Part shown: positions 1 through 5,906 of the stretch, one piece after another
How the letters are laid out: every line of letters starts with the position of its first letter
Numbering within the stretch: position 1 is the stretch's first letter
Source of the DNA: JBDGSM01 sp042217615
GTDB lineage: Archaea > Nanohalarchaeota > Nanosalinia > Nanosalinales > Nanosalinaceae
Length of the DNA stretch: 16,456 nucleotides
Direction of reading: 5' to 3'
NCBI GenBank assembly: GCA_042217615.1
Contig: JBDGSI010000056.1
Coordinates: forward strand, 1-16,456
Position numbers and translations under genes: made by a program
The notes under the pieces: generated by a model
Told to the model about the DNA's origin: nothing
Databases searched by the model: none
The model's input: the letters and a program-made list of their open reading frames with translations, nothing else

Positions 1-1
1 G

Positions 2-31
2 GACGAATTAAAAGATCTGGACGAGGTATGA
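2..31 (+). CDS. 3' tail of an unknown gene (partial)
   Basis: Frame 2 from the window edge reads DELKDLDEV and then a TGA stop at 29-31. The short acidic peptide is typical of the C-terminal ends of other proteins in this window. A competing frame 1 reading ends at TAA 43-45 but gives a basic, less typical peptide. Nothing can be said about function. Only codon flavour supports the call, so it is weak. Confidence 0.35.
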   Translation, partial: DELKDLDEV

Positions 32-69
32 AACGGTGGATGTAAAGCTGACCGATGCGGCCTTTGAAG

Positions 70-124
70 AAAGGAGGTTTAGGTGAAGGGGTTGCTAGGT
101 TTATTCTCTGAGGAATGTTTTTAG
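70..124 (+). other. Strong Shine-Dalgarno followed by a 13-codon GTG mini-ORF
   Basis: AAAGGAGGT at 70-78 is a full anti-SD match and sits five bases before a GTG at 83. The reading frame from that GTG encodes MKGLLGLFSEECF and stops with TAG at 122-124, about 30 bases before the transporter start. It could be a real leader peptide, a decayed gene start, or chance. The ribosome binding site is one of the best in the window, which is why it is recorded. No function is proposed. Confidence 0.3.
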
Positions 125-133
125 AATAATAAA
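121..133 (+). promoter_or_regulatory. TATA-like box for the EamA transporter
   Basis: TTAGAATAATAAA lies 22-34 bases before the ATG at 155, the distance expected of an archaeal TATA box driving a leaderless or nearly leaderless transcript. There is no Shine-Dalgarno in front of that ATG, which fits. It overlaps the end of the mini-ORF. Confidence 0.45.
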
Positions 134-154
134 TGTAAACGAGAAATGTGAATT

Positions 155-1048
155 ATGGTTGATTTCATTTTTTACGGCCTCTTGGCAGGAGTGTTCTTTG
201 GTTCAGGAAATTTGGCTGATAAGTATTTGATGGCTAACCGTGATGAGACTGGTATGGTTCCTACGGTTCTTTCGGGTTTTCTAGGTTTTGTTCCTGCACT
301 GACAATTTTTGGTTTTACGAGAGTACCTCTTAATCTTTATTCAGCTGGTTTTGCAGTTTTAGGAGGTTTGTTTATTTTCGGCGGAAGATACGCGTACTTC
401 AAGGCTATGAAGGTAGGTGAAGCCTCTGACGTCAGTGTTCTAGGAAGAATAAATCCATTATTCGTTTTTATCCTGTCGATAATTTTTCTTGGCCAGTCAT
501 TTACAGGTGCAGAGTTGATAGGCTTCTCTTTGATGTTTCTGGGAGGTCTAATCGTTTCAGCAAAAGATTTTGACCCGGAGAAGATGAAGTTCAACAAAGC
601 TACCGTTCTTGTCATTGTTTCAGTGATGATGTATGCAGTAACTGATGTCTTGATGAAGGTTTCAACTGAGAACATAAGTTATCTGCCGGCATATGCCTCA
701 GCATTGATAGGAGCGTTAATTGCTTCTGTGATGATTTCATTTAATAGCAGCGTCAGGAGCTCACTACACAGCTGGAGGGATAGAAGGTTTATGAAACTAC
801 TGCTACCAGGGAGAGTATTTTTCTACCTGGGTTTTTTGTTTTTCACACTGGCCTTGGAAACCGGTAAGGTAGCACTGGTTACCGCATCTGCAGGAATTCA
901 ACCTGTCTTCGTTATCATGGCGGTTTTAGGGTTGAGAAAGATAGGTTGGGACTACTTCCCTCAGGAAGACATGAGTCTTAAAGTCAATATAATCAGAATT
1001 GCTTCAATACTACTTTTCGCCGCAGGAGTTTACATACTTACGATATAG
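155..1048 (+). CDS. EamA/DMT-superfamily transporter, about 10 membrane helices
   Basis: A 297-residue, strongly hydrophobic protein made of two similar halves of about five membrane helices each, the layout and length of EamA-domain members of the drug/metabolite transporter superfamily. The first half (about residues 4-137) begins with FYGLLAGVFFGSGNLADKYL and contains the ARYAYFKAM-type helix end (here GRYAYFKAMKVGEAS, about 82-96). The second half (about 149-297) has TALETGKVALVTA-like features (LALETGKVALVTASAG) and ends in a helix at the C terminus. It would act in the cytoplasmic membrane as an exporter or permease of a small metabolite; the substrate cannot be read from sequence. The + strand of this gene is T-rich and contains no AGGCCT palindrome, unlike nearly all other genes here. 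It is followed 24 bases later by a GNAT gene on the same strand, probably co-transcribed. Confidence 0.85.
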   Translation: MVDFIFYGLLAGVFFGSGNLADKYLMANRDETGMVPTVLSGFLGFVPALTIFGFTRVPLNLYSAGFAVLGGLFIFGGRYAYFKAMKVGEASDVSVLGRINPLFVFILSIIFLGQSFTGAELIGFSLMFLGGLIVSAKDFDPEKMKFNKATVLVIVSVMMYAVTDVLMKVSTENISYLPAYASALIGALIASVMISFNSSVRSSLHSWRDRRFMKLLLPGRVFFYLGFLFFTLALETGKVALVTASAGIQPVFVIMAVLGLRKIGWDYFPQEDMSLKVNIIRIASILLFAAGVYILTI

Positions 1049-1072
1049 TCTACAGGAATAGAGGTCGAAAAC

Positions 1073-1903
1073 TTGAAAGAACTTGCCAATCCAGTTAATC
1101 TTATGGATCGAGCTGAAATCAATTCTGTCGTTAACACCAACTACCGGTTCTTGAAATCTCTCTACATAAAAGACACTAGAGAAACTGAATTCGGTTTTTA
1201 CGCATGGAGTTCAGTAGATTACGGGGATACAGATGTCTTCTGGAACCACGCTGTAGTATCACGAACCGTAGATAATCTGGAAGAAAAGGTGGGCGACGTT
1301 AAGAAGTTCTATCAAAAGAAGGAAAAGAATCCGGCCTTTTATTTGCCTGTTTCAGGACCTCTCAAAGATGTTTTAACAGAACTGAAAAAGAAAGGTTTCG
1401 AAGAAGTTTTCACCGATGTCTGGATGTTCCATACTGGAGAAGAACTGCCTGAAGGAAATGAAAATATAGAGCTGGAGGAAGTAAGCTCTAAAGACGATAT
1501 GGAAGAGTTTGTCAACTTGTTTTACAGGTCGCACGCAGCCGGACTCGAAGACCCGTACGCAGGACTATCCAGAGAATACGGAGAACAACTCAAAGACAAA
1601 TTCAGCAAAGATTTCGACGGCTTCAGAATCCAGCACTTCTTAGTTAAACACGGCGACGAATCTGTTGGACACATAACATCCGTAGAAAACGGAGAAAAAG
1701 CCGCGATATACAACCTCGGAACGATACCAGACTACAGAGGAAAAGGCGTAGCAACAGCAACACTACGAAAAACAGTAGAAAAACTCAAGGAAAAAGACTT
1801 AGACCAAATATTCCTCCAAACAGAGAAAGGAAGCAAGAACGAAGACTTCTTCAACAGCAGAGGATTCGAAACCAAATTCGAAGTAGAATGTCTCACCAAA
1901 TAA
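1073..1903 (+). CDS. GNAT-family N-acetyltransferase
   Basis: A 276-residue protein whose C-terminal half (about residues 132-276) is a GNAT acetyltransferase domain. Motif A with the acetyl-CoA pyrophosphate loop is at 212-231 (LGTIPDYRGKGVATATL, with R222-G-K-G225), and the closing FFNSRGF helix-strand motif is at 259-265. The N-terminal half (YAWSSVDYGDTDVFW, then a helical stretch) looks like a degenerate GNAT-like or substrate-recognition domain. The protein should transfer an acetyl group from acetyl-CoA to an amine; the acceptor is unknown. The TTG at 1073 is chosen because GAGG at 1061-1064 precedes it at good distance; an in-frame ATG at 1103 (residue 11) is the alternative. The gene ends 13 bases from the 3' end of the convergent tRNA gene. 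Like the preceding transporter it has no AGGCCT site, suggesting a shared, different history. Confidence 0.85.
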   Translation: MKELANPVNLMDRAEINSVVNTNYRFLKSLYIKDTRETEFGFYAWSSVDYGDTDVFWNHAVVSRTVDNLEEKVGDVKKFYQKKEKNPAFYLPVSGPLKDVLTELKKKGFEEVFTDVWMFHTGEELPEGNENIELEEVSSKDDMEEFVNLFYRSHAAGLEDPYAGLSREYGEQLKDKFSKDFDGFRIQHFLVKHGDESVGHITSVENGEKAAIYNLGTIPDYRGKGVATATLRKTVEKLKEKDLDQIFLQTEKGSKNEDFFNSRGFETKFEVECLTK

Positions 1904-1916
1904 TACGGGTCGGGGT

Positions 1917-2060
1917 TGGACTCTTCGGGATTTGAACCCGAGGCCTTCTCCTGTCTCAACTGAGAAGCCGGTTGGAGAGGGTTCCTGTAGAACCCTCAAG
2001 TACTGTCAACTGCTACGGCAGTTGCGAGGGAGACGTTCTGCCAAACTGAACTAAGAGCCC
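1917..2060 (-). tRNA. tRNA-Ala(CGC) with a 70-nt intron at position 37/38
   Basis: On the minus strand the acceptor stem GGGCTCT (2060-2054) pairs with AGAGTCC (1924-1918) and contains a G3-U70 wobble, the identity element of alanine tRNA. The D-stem is GTTC/GAAC, the anticodon stem TCTCC (2033-2029)/GGAGA (1951-1947), the anticodon CGC (2026-2024), the T-arm TCGGG-TTCAAAT-CCCGA (1941-1925), and the discriminator A73 is at 1917. CCA is not encoded. The anticodon loop is interrupted after A37 by an intron at 2022-1953. Around the junctions a CTCG/TGAG central helix with an ACA bulge at the 3' splice site gives a relaxed bulge-helix-bulge, the substrate of archaeal tRNA-splicing endonuclease. 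The gene follows the DUF123 gene by 19 bases and may be read from the same transcript. An AGGCCT palindrome lies across its variable loop and T-stem (1941-1946). Confidence 0.93.
1953..2022 (-). other. tRNA-Ala intron with two internal hairpins
   Basis: This 70-nt intron is longer than many archaeal tRNA introns. It begins with a hairpin (ACTGC-CGTA-GCAGT at its 5' end) and has a second perfect 8-bp hairpin, GAGGGTTC-TACAG-GAACCCTC, near the middle. Its 3' end CAGTTGAGAC can pair with the anticodon region to build the splice-site helix. No open reading frame or homing-endonuclege gene fits in it. The boundaries follow from the tRNA fold and from the canonical 37/38 position, not from RNA data. 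Confidence 0.8.
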
Positions 2061-2079
2061 TTTGTTAAGTGCTGTTTCC

Positions 2080-2496
2080 TTAAGTTTTTTCAGTGTTTGA
2101 GAACTTTTGCAGCAGTTTTTCCAGAAGTTTTTCTGCTTCTTCCAGGTCTCTGTGGTAGGCTAGGTGGGAGCTGCATCCGCAGTCTGTTGAACCGAATCCC
2201 CGGATTGTTTCCTGTGCTTTCTCCGCCATTCTGCATTCAATATCTTTACCCGGAAATTTCAAGGCCTCCACCACCTCTGAGTTTTTATTGCCTGTAAGAT
2301 AGTCTATATGCCAGTGCTTAACCTCTCTTTCTTCTTTTGAGACTTCTCTATGCCGTTGAACTCTTTTAAGACCTCCTGGTCCGTGTGCGCTGCCGAAGTA
2401 AGTGTAGAATCCTTTCCCCAGTTTTTCTGGTTTTCCAGGCTTTATTTTAACCGGTTTTTCCAGTTTTACTTGGAGTGCGTAGCTTCCTTTTTTCAT
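2080..2496 (-). CDS. DUF123 family protein (GIY-YIG-like fold)
   Basis: A 138-residue protein carrying all the recognisable blocks of the DUF123 family: GKGFYTYFGSAHGPGGLKRV (about 28-47), the RH-KHWHIDYL block (48-67), an acidic E-C pair near 87-88, and the C-terminal FGSTDCGCSSHL motif (101-112) with two cysteines and a histidine. The family is small, common in archaea and sometimes fused to endonuclease III-type DNA glycosylases; its fold is related to GIY-YIG nucleases but no activity is established. The start is the ATG that overlaps the orc1 stop as ATGA, so the two genes are translationally coupled. Coupling to a replication initiator and the known fusion to a repair enzyme both point to a DNA role, which is inference. 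Confidence 0.85.
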   Translation of the reverse strand: MKKGSYALQVKLEKPVKIKPGKPEKLGKGFYTYFGSAHGPGGLKRVQRHREVSKEEREVKHWHIDYLTGNKNSEVVEALKFPGKDIECRMAEKAQETIRGFGSTDCGCSSHLAYHRDLEEAEKLLEKLLQKFSNTEKT

Positions 2497-3506
2497 TGTT
2501 TTGATAGGTATTTGCGCCAGCGGCCTTCTCCTTCTGATTTTATCAGGTTGTAGTGATCCATTTTTTTCAGGTATTTTCTGAGCATTCTGTTTGATTTGGC
2601 GTCTTTTTCACTGATTTCTTCCCTGTATTCTTCGTATAGGTCTCCAGGCCTTATCTCTTCTTCTTTGTTTATTATTTCGTACAGTTTTTTCTGGTGTTTG
2701 TTCAGTTTCTCTATGTTTTTTTCTTTGTTGTTGGTTTTGGCTTCTGGTACTGCTTCCTGTATTATTTTTCTTGTTATCTGTCCTTTTCCCTGGTTTTGAG
2801 CTCTTTTAGCTGCTGAACGCAGTATTCCTATAGCTATACGGGCGTCGCCTTCGCTTGAAAGAGCTATTTTTTTGACGAGCGAGGAGTTGATTGCTGAAGA
2901 GTTTATGCCCCATTCTACACGGTCCATGAGAATGTCCTGGAGTTGGCTGGAGGTGTAGGCCTTGAACTGTATTCTTTTGGAGTCTATCAGCCGGCTTCTA
3001 ACTCTTTCGTCCATGTTGTAGAATACGCTTTCCTGTGTGTTTGCTATCATTACTACGTAAATGTTTTTGAGGCCTTGCAGGTCGTACAGTACTTTTTCGT
3101 CTTCCAGTTGGTCTACTTCGTCGAGTATAAGGATGTATGGTTTTTCTTTGTAGTTTTTAAGTCGTTGGAAGAGTTCGTCTGTAGGTGTTGATTGTCGGTG
3201 GACTTGCAGGGTTTTTCCTATTCCTTCTAAGGCCTTGTACAGTACTTTGAACCGGTTGTAGTTCTCCCAGCAGTTTATGTATGTGTACTGCAGGTCTATC
3301 AGTTCTTCTTGAAGTTTGTCCATCACGTAACGCGATATACAGGTTTTCCCTGTTCCTGGAGGACCGTACAGAAGACAGTTTTCTGCAGATTCTCCTTTTA
3401 TAAGCGGTTCAAATGTTCTTGAGAGTTCCTGGACCTCTGAGTCTCTATGCACTACTTCTCCCGGGATAAAGTCATCCCTGAGAACACGGGCGTCCTCTAC
3501 AATCAT
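2493..3506 (-). CDS. orc1/cdc6: Orc1/Cdc6 replication initiator
   Basis: A 337-residue AAA+ ATPase with a C-terminal winged helix, the architecture of archaeal Orc1/Cdc6 proteins, which bind origin recognition boxes and load the MCM helicase. Visible motifs are Walker A GPPGTGKT (48-55), Walker B ILILDEVD (125-132), sensor 1 VMIANT (152-157, N156), the DERVRSRL arginine-finger region (166-173) and the hallmark sensor 2 GDARIAIGILRSA (220-232). Residues from about 262 onwards form the winged helix. At 337 residues it is short compared with the usual 380-420, so the linker between AAA+ and winged helix is compact. The start ATG at 3506 lies directly against an AGGCCT site and the upstream non-coding region is rich in repeats, as expected when an orc1 gene sits beside its origin. 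It overlaps the following DUF123 gene by four bases. Confidence 0.93.
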   Translation of the reverse strand: MIVEDARVLRDDFIPGEVVHRDSEVQELSRTFEPLIKGESAENCLLYGPPGTGKTCISRYVMDKLQEELIDLQYTYINCWENYNRFKVLYKALEGIGKTLQVHRQSTPTDELFQRLKNYKEKPYILILDEVDQLEDEKVLYDLQGLKNIYVVMIANTQESVFYNMDERVRSRLIDSKRIQFKAYTSSQLQDILMDRVEWGINSSAINSSLVKKIALSSEGDARIAIGILRSAAKRAQNQGKGQITRKIIQEAVPEAKTNNKEKNIEKLNKHQKKLYEIINKEEEIRPGDLYEEYREEISEKDAKSNRMLRKYLKKMDHYNLIKSEGEGRWRKYLSKQ

Positions 3507-3530
3507 AGGCCTGTAACACTGTTTTGGTGC

Positions 3531-3551
3531 TCAAAGCTTAAGGCTGGCACC
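3531..3551. repeat. Direct repeat copy 1 flanking the nested palindrome
   Basis: TCAAAGCTT followed by AAGG and CTGGCACC. The second copy at 3702-3719 has TCAAAGCTT, a single T, and CTGGCACC. The two copies share 17 bases, differ only in the spacer between their halves, and lie on either side of the nested inverted repeats. Confidence 0.7.
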
Positions 3552-3560
3552 CTGCAAGAT

Positions 3561-3658
3561 GGTTTAAGAAATAGTAAATGTCAAGGTGAGGCCTTTCTTC
3601 ACGCTTTAAGGCGTGCGTATGATCTCCTCACCTTGATTGCAAACCTCTGTCTTAAACC
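3561..3658. repeat. Three concentric inverted repeats (98 bp)
   Basis: The outer arms are GGTTTAAG (3561-3568) and CTTAAACC (3651-3658). The middle arms are the perfect 11-mer TCAAGGTGAGG (3581-3591) and CCTCACCTTGA (3626-3636). The inner arms are CACGC (3600-3604) and GCGTG (3611-3615) around TTTAAG. All three share nearly the same centre (about 3608). The structure would fold as a long rod with internal loops if transcribed, or act as a symmetric set of protein-binding sites or a cruciform in DNA. Confidence 0.8.
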
Positions 3659-3701
3659 GGGCGAAACGTTTTCAGGATCTCCCGGAAGCTCTTTCAAGAT
3701 T

Positions 3702-3719
3702 TCAAAGCTTTCTGGCACC
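3702..3719. repeat. Direct repeat copy 2 flanking the nested palindrome
   Basis: TCAAAGCTT, T, CTGGCACC: the partner of the copy at 3531-3551, in the same orientation, with a spacer three bases shorter. Confidence 0.7.
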
Positions 3720-3812
3720 GGTCTCACCTCTGAAATCTGTGGTCAAAAAACTCTTTCTCCCCTCCCTCTTGTGAATTAATGAAGGCGGTGAGGCCTTAAA
3801 AAGAAGTCAGGG

Positions 3813-4676
3813 GTGTTTCCGGAACTTCCGGTAGAAAGAGAGTGTTTAGAACTGAAAAACCTGGAGAAACCCTATGTTTTTATGGAAGGTATTCCCGGTA
3901 TAGGTCTTGGAACCTGGCAGAACACCGATCCTGAAACCTGTAAAAACTCGGTTAAAAAAGCGTTAGAGATAGGTTACAGCCATGTAGATACTGCTCAAGT
4001 ATATGACAATGAGCAGTACGTGGGTGAAGGCCTTGAGGCAGCGGATGTGGATAGGGAAGACTTTTTCCTTGCTTCAAAGGTCTGGATCGACCAGCTTTCA
4101 CCTGAGAATGTTAGGACCTCTACAGAGAGAAGTCTGGAAAAATTAGGTGTTGATAAAGTAGATTTAATGTATGTTCACTGGCCTTCCGGCAGTTATGATG
4201 CTGTTAAGACTTTGAATGCGATGCAAAGCCTTGTTGAACAGGGTATGGCCGACAGTATCGGTGTCAGCAATTTTACTGTCGAACAGCTGGATAAAGCTAT
4301 GGAGGTTGCCGGGGAGGACATTGTTGCACACCAGGTTGAGATGCATCCATTGCTTCAGCAGCAGGAAATGGTGGAGAAATGCCGTGAACATGGGATTGAG
4401 TTAGTGGCGTACAGCCCGTTAGCCCGTGGAAAAGTAATGGAGATAGATGTCTTGAAGGATATAGCCGGGAAACACGGTGTTTCCCCGGCTCAAGTCTCTC
4501 TTGCCTGGCTGATAAATGAGAAAGAGGTGAAAGCAATTCCTAAGGCCTCCTCCAAGCAGCACATACGTGAAAACTTTGAAGCTGTAGATTTACAGCTTGA
4601 CTCTGAGGACGTGAACCGTATTGAAGGCCTTGAAAGAGAGGAGCGTTTGATTGATCCAGGTTTTGCTCCCTGGTAA
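3813..4676 (+). CDS. Aldo/keto reductase
   Basis: A 287-residue NADPH-dependent aldo/keto reductase of the TIM-barrel superfamily, which reduces aldehydes and ketones to alcohols in the cytoplasm. The catalytic tetrad is complete: D59 and Y64 in GYSHVDTAQVYDNE, K89 in LASKVW, and H122 in VHWP. IGVSNF (149-154), HPLLQQ (178-183) and the AYSPLARG block (199-206) are also present, and IPKASSKQHIRENF provides the cofactor-phosphate site. The length is that of the short bacterial/archaeal 2,5-diketogluconate reductase-like group; the true substrate is unknown. The GTG at 3813 gives an N terminus that covers the expected first strand pair; the in-frame ATG at 3882 would cut into it, but neither start has a good ribosome site. 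It converges with the next gene with one base between the stop codons. Confidence 0.9.
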   Translation: MFPELPVERECLELKNLEKPYVFMEGIPGIGLGTWQNTDPETCKNSVKKALEIGYSHVDTAQVYDNEQYVGEGLEAADVDREDFFLASKVWIDQLSPENVRTSTERSLEKLGVDKVDLMYVHWPSGSYDAVKTLNAMQSLVEQGMADSIGVSNFTVEQLDKAMEVAGEDIVAHQVEMHPLLQQQEMVEKCREHGIELVAYSPLARGKVMEIDVLKDIAGKHGVSPAQVSLAWLINEKEVKAIPKASSKQHIRENFEAVDLQLDSEDVNRIEGLEREERLIDPGFAPW

Positions 4677-4677
4677 G

Positions 4678-5082
4678 TTATCTGAGTTCTTCTTCTATCT
4701 CTTCTATCTCTTTTTCTGCTTCTTCCAGTATTCCTTCGTCTGTTTCACTAGTAACTGCCTCGAATATTCTTTTCATGAATGTTAGGAGGCCTACCAGCAT
4801 TGTAAGCACTCCTATTTCAGAGAAGAAGCTGAATACTTCCATTTTTATCATTAATGTGCCTGCTCCGAGGAATGTTCCCAGTGAGAAGAAGAGTGCACCT
4901 ATGGAGAGCACCATGAATGCGTCAGGTATCTGGTCTTTGAGCACGAGCTTGGTTGCTGTCGTTTTCTCTTCTTGACGGAACTTTTCAACTATCCTGAAGT
5001 TGTAGTAGGCTATTAAAATAGTGAGTGTTGCTGATACTGCTGCAAAAGCTGTAAGTACTGGTTTCATCTTGATCTCCACCAC
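4678..5082 (-). CDS. Small membrane protein, three helices plus acidic tail
   Basis: A 134-residue protein with predicted membrane helices at about 7-28, 55-75 and 80-103, then a very acidic, probably coiled-coil C-terminal tail (about 110-134, ILEEAEKEIEEIEEELR). The loop between helices 1 and 2 is charged (EKFRQEEKTTATKLVLKD). No family was recognised. Its start overlaps the end of the upstream membrane gene by 19 bases, so the two are co-transcribed, and the two proteins share the layout helix, E/T/K-rich loop with a KL-x-x-D element, then two helices, suggesting distant paralogy. The function is unknown. Confidence 0.7.
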   Translation of the reverse strand: MVEIKMKPVLTAFAAVSATLTILIAYYNFRIVEKFRQEEKTTATKLVLKDQIPDAFMVLSIGALFFSLGTFLGAGTLMIKMEVFSFFSEIGVLTMLVGLLTFMKRIFEAVTSETDEGILEEAEKEIEEIEEELR

Positions 5083-5387
5083 ATTCTAAGTACTCCGTAG
5101 GTTATTACGCCGAGGAATCCTACAATTTGGATTCTTGCAAACAGCATTAAGGCCTTGCTTTCTGTAAGGCTTCCTATACCGAATATTATCAATGCTAGGA
5201 TTAGGAAGAGTTCTCCTACAAGGTATGCGAAGAAATCGTATCTTGTTAGGTCTGATTCAAGTTTGAAGGATGTCAGTACTGTCTCTGTGTCTTCTTTTAT
5301 GTTCCAGTAAAGTTTTCCTGCCGCCATTGAAATTATGGCTGCTGTCAGTGCTGTGCTGAGTTCTATAAGCACGTTCAACTCAATCAT
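5064..5387 (-). CDS. Small membrane protein, three helices
   Basis: A 107-residue protein with predicted membrane helices at about 8-26, 53-74 and 79-100 and a short basic end (MWWRSR), which by the positive-inside rule places the C terminus in the cytoplasm. The first loop carries GKLYWNIKEDTETV and KLESD, resembling the matching loop of the downstream gene and the GRKLW element of the upstream one. The third helix ends ITYGVLRMWW, comparable to VSYGFYGFWK in the upstream gene. It overlaps the downstream membrane gene by 19 bases. No known family was recognised. Confidence 0.7.
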   Translation of the reverse strand: MIELNVLIELSTALTAAIISMAAGKLYWNIKEDTETVLTSFKLESDLTRYDFFAYLVGELFLILALIIFGIGSLTESKALMLFARIQIVGFLGVITYGVLRMWWRSR

Positions 5388-5445
5388 GGATTTCTAAACT
5401 GTATTTAGGTATTTCAGTTGATAAAGGTTCACACCAGTAAGGCGG

Positions 5446-5850
5446 TCAGAAGTCGGCTTTCGCAACCTTCCAGAATCCGTAGAACCCGTAGCTGACTATT
5501 GCAAATCCTACAGCTCCGAGAAAGTTGAAGAATCCTTTCCAGAACGGATCTGATAGACCGAGCTGTGCGAGGAACTTTGAACCCCAGAGAAGTTCAGGAA
5601 TCCTGTGAAGAATTACGGCTCCAAGGCCTATAGCTACAAGCTCCATGTTCTTGGCAACTTCGCCTCCCCAAAGCTTTCTACCGCTGTAGATAGATACTGG
5701 AGCAGTTATCAAGACTAGCAGAGTTATGAGCTGAGTGACACTGCTGGAGATAAGGCCTACTTGCCTGGCAACTCCGCCTAGAACTGCGATCGTAAGGCCT
5801 CCAGTCATTATAGCATAGTCCTTTCTGGAGAAGTCTTCTACCTCGGGCAT
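5446..5850 (-). CDS. Small membrane protein, four helices
   Basis: A 134-residue protein with predicted membrane helices at about 12-32, 37-56, 68-89 and 106-128, a short cytoplasmic start (MPEVEDFSRKD) and a C-terminal KVAKADF. The GRKLWGGEVAKN loop and the final VSYGFYGFWK helix resemble elements in the next two membrane genes downstream. A TATA box lies about 27 bases before the ATG, so it is the likely first gene of this three-gene cluster, although 58 bases separate it from the next gene, which may have its own promoter. The function is unknown; no enzyme motif is visible. Confidence 0.7.
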   Translation of the reverse strand: MPEVEDFSRKDYAIMTGGLTIAVLGGVARQVGLISSSVTQLITLLVLITAPVSIYSGRKLWGGEVAKNMELVAIGLGAVILHRIPELLWGSKFLAQLGLSDPFWKGFFNFLGAVGFAIVSYGFYGFWKVAKADF

Positions 5851-5872
5851 AAAGGCATATACAGTTACTTCT

Positions 5873-5881
5873 GTTTAAATA
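5873..5881 (-). promoter_or_regulatory. TATA box of the membrane-protein cluster
   Basis: The minus strand reads ATTTAAAC at 23-31 bases before the ATG at 5850, the spacing of an archaeal TATA box in front of a leaderless mRNA. No Shine-Dalgarno precedes that ATG. Confidence 0.5.
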
Positions 5882-5906
5882 GGTTTGTACAGCTCAGAAC
5901 GCAATG

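Larger units (their letters stand above)
3507..3812. other. Candidate replication origin (non-coding, repeat-rich, beside orc1)
   Basis: This 306-bp stretch between divergently transcribed orc1 and the aldo/keto reductase has no convincing gene. It holds concentric inverted repeats at 3561-3658, a direct repeat flanking them (3531-3551 and 3702-3719), and four copies of GGTGAG in + (3585), - (3627-3632), - (3723-3728) and + (3787) orientation; the two + copies continue identically as GGTGAGGCCTT. Archaeal origins commonly lie next to orc1/cdc6 and carry inverted and repeated recognition boxes. No exact match to a known ORB consensus was recognised, so the call rests on context and repeat layout. 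A structured non-coding RNA is the main alternative for the inner part. Confidence 0.5.

Noticed and set aside
1..1940. CRISPR array or insertion sequence to explain the motif-free segment
   Set aside because: No regularly spaced repeats, no terminal inverted repeats and no transposase or integrase frame are present in this stretch.
3561..3658. Known structured RNA (5S rRNA, SRP RNA, RNase P RNA)
   Set aside because: The conserved cores of these RNAs, such as the SRP GGAAG/GNAR loops or the RNase P CR-I and CR-V segments, were looked for and not seen.
3447..3779. 110-codon + strand open frame across the orc1 upstream region
   Set aside because: Its start lies inside orc1 on the other strand, its peptide has no acidic bias or recognisable domain, and it runs straight through the nested inverted repeats. 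It is best explained as chance.
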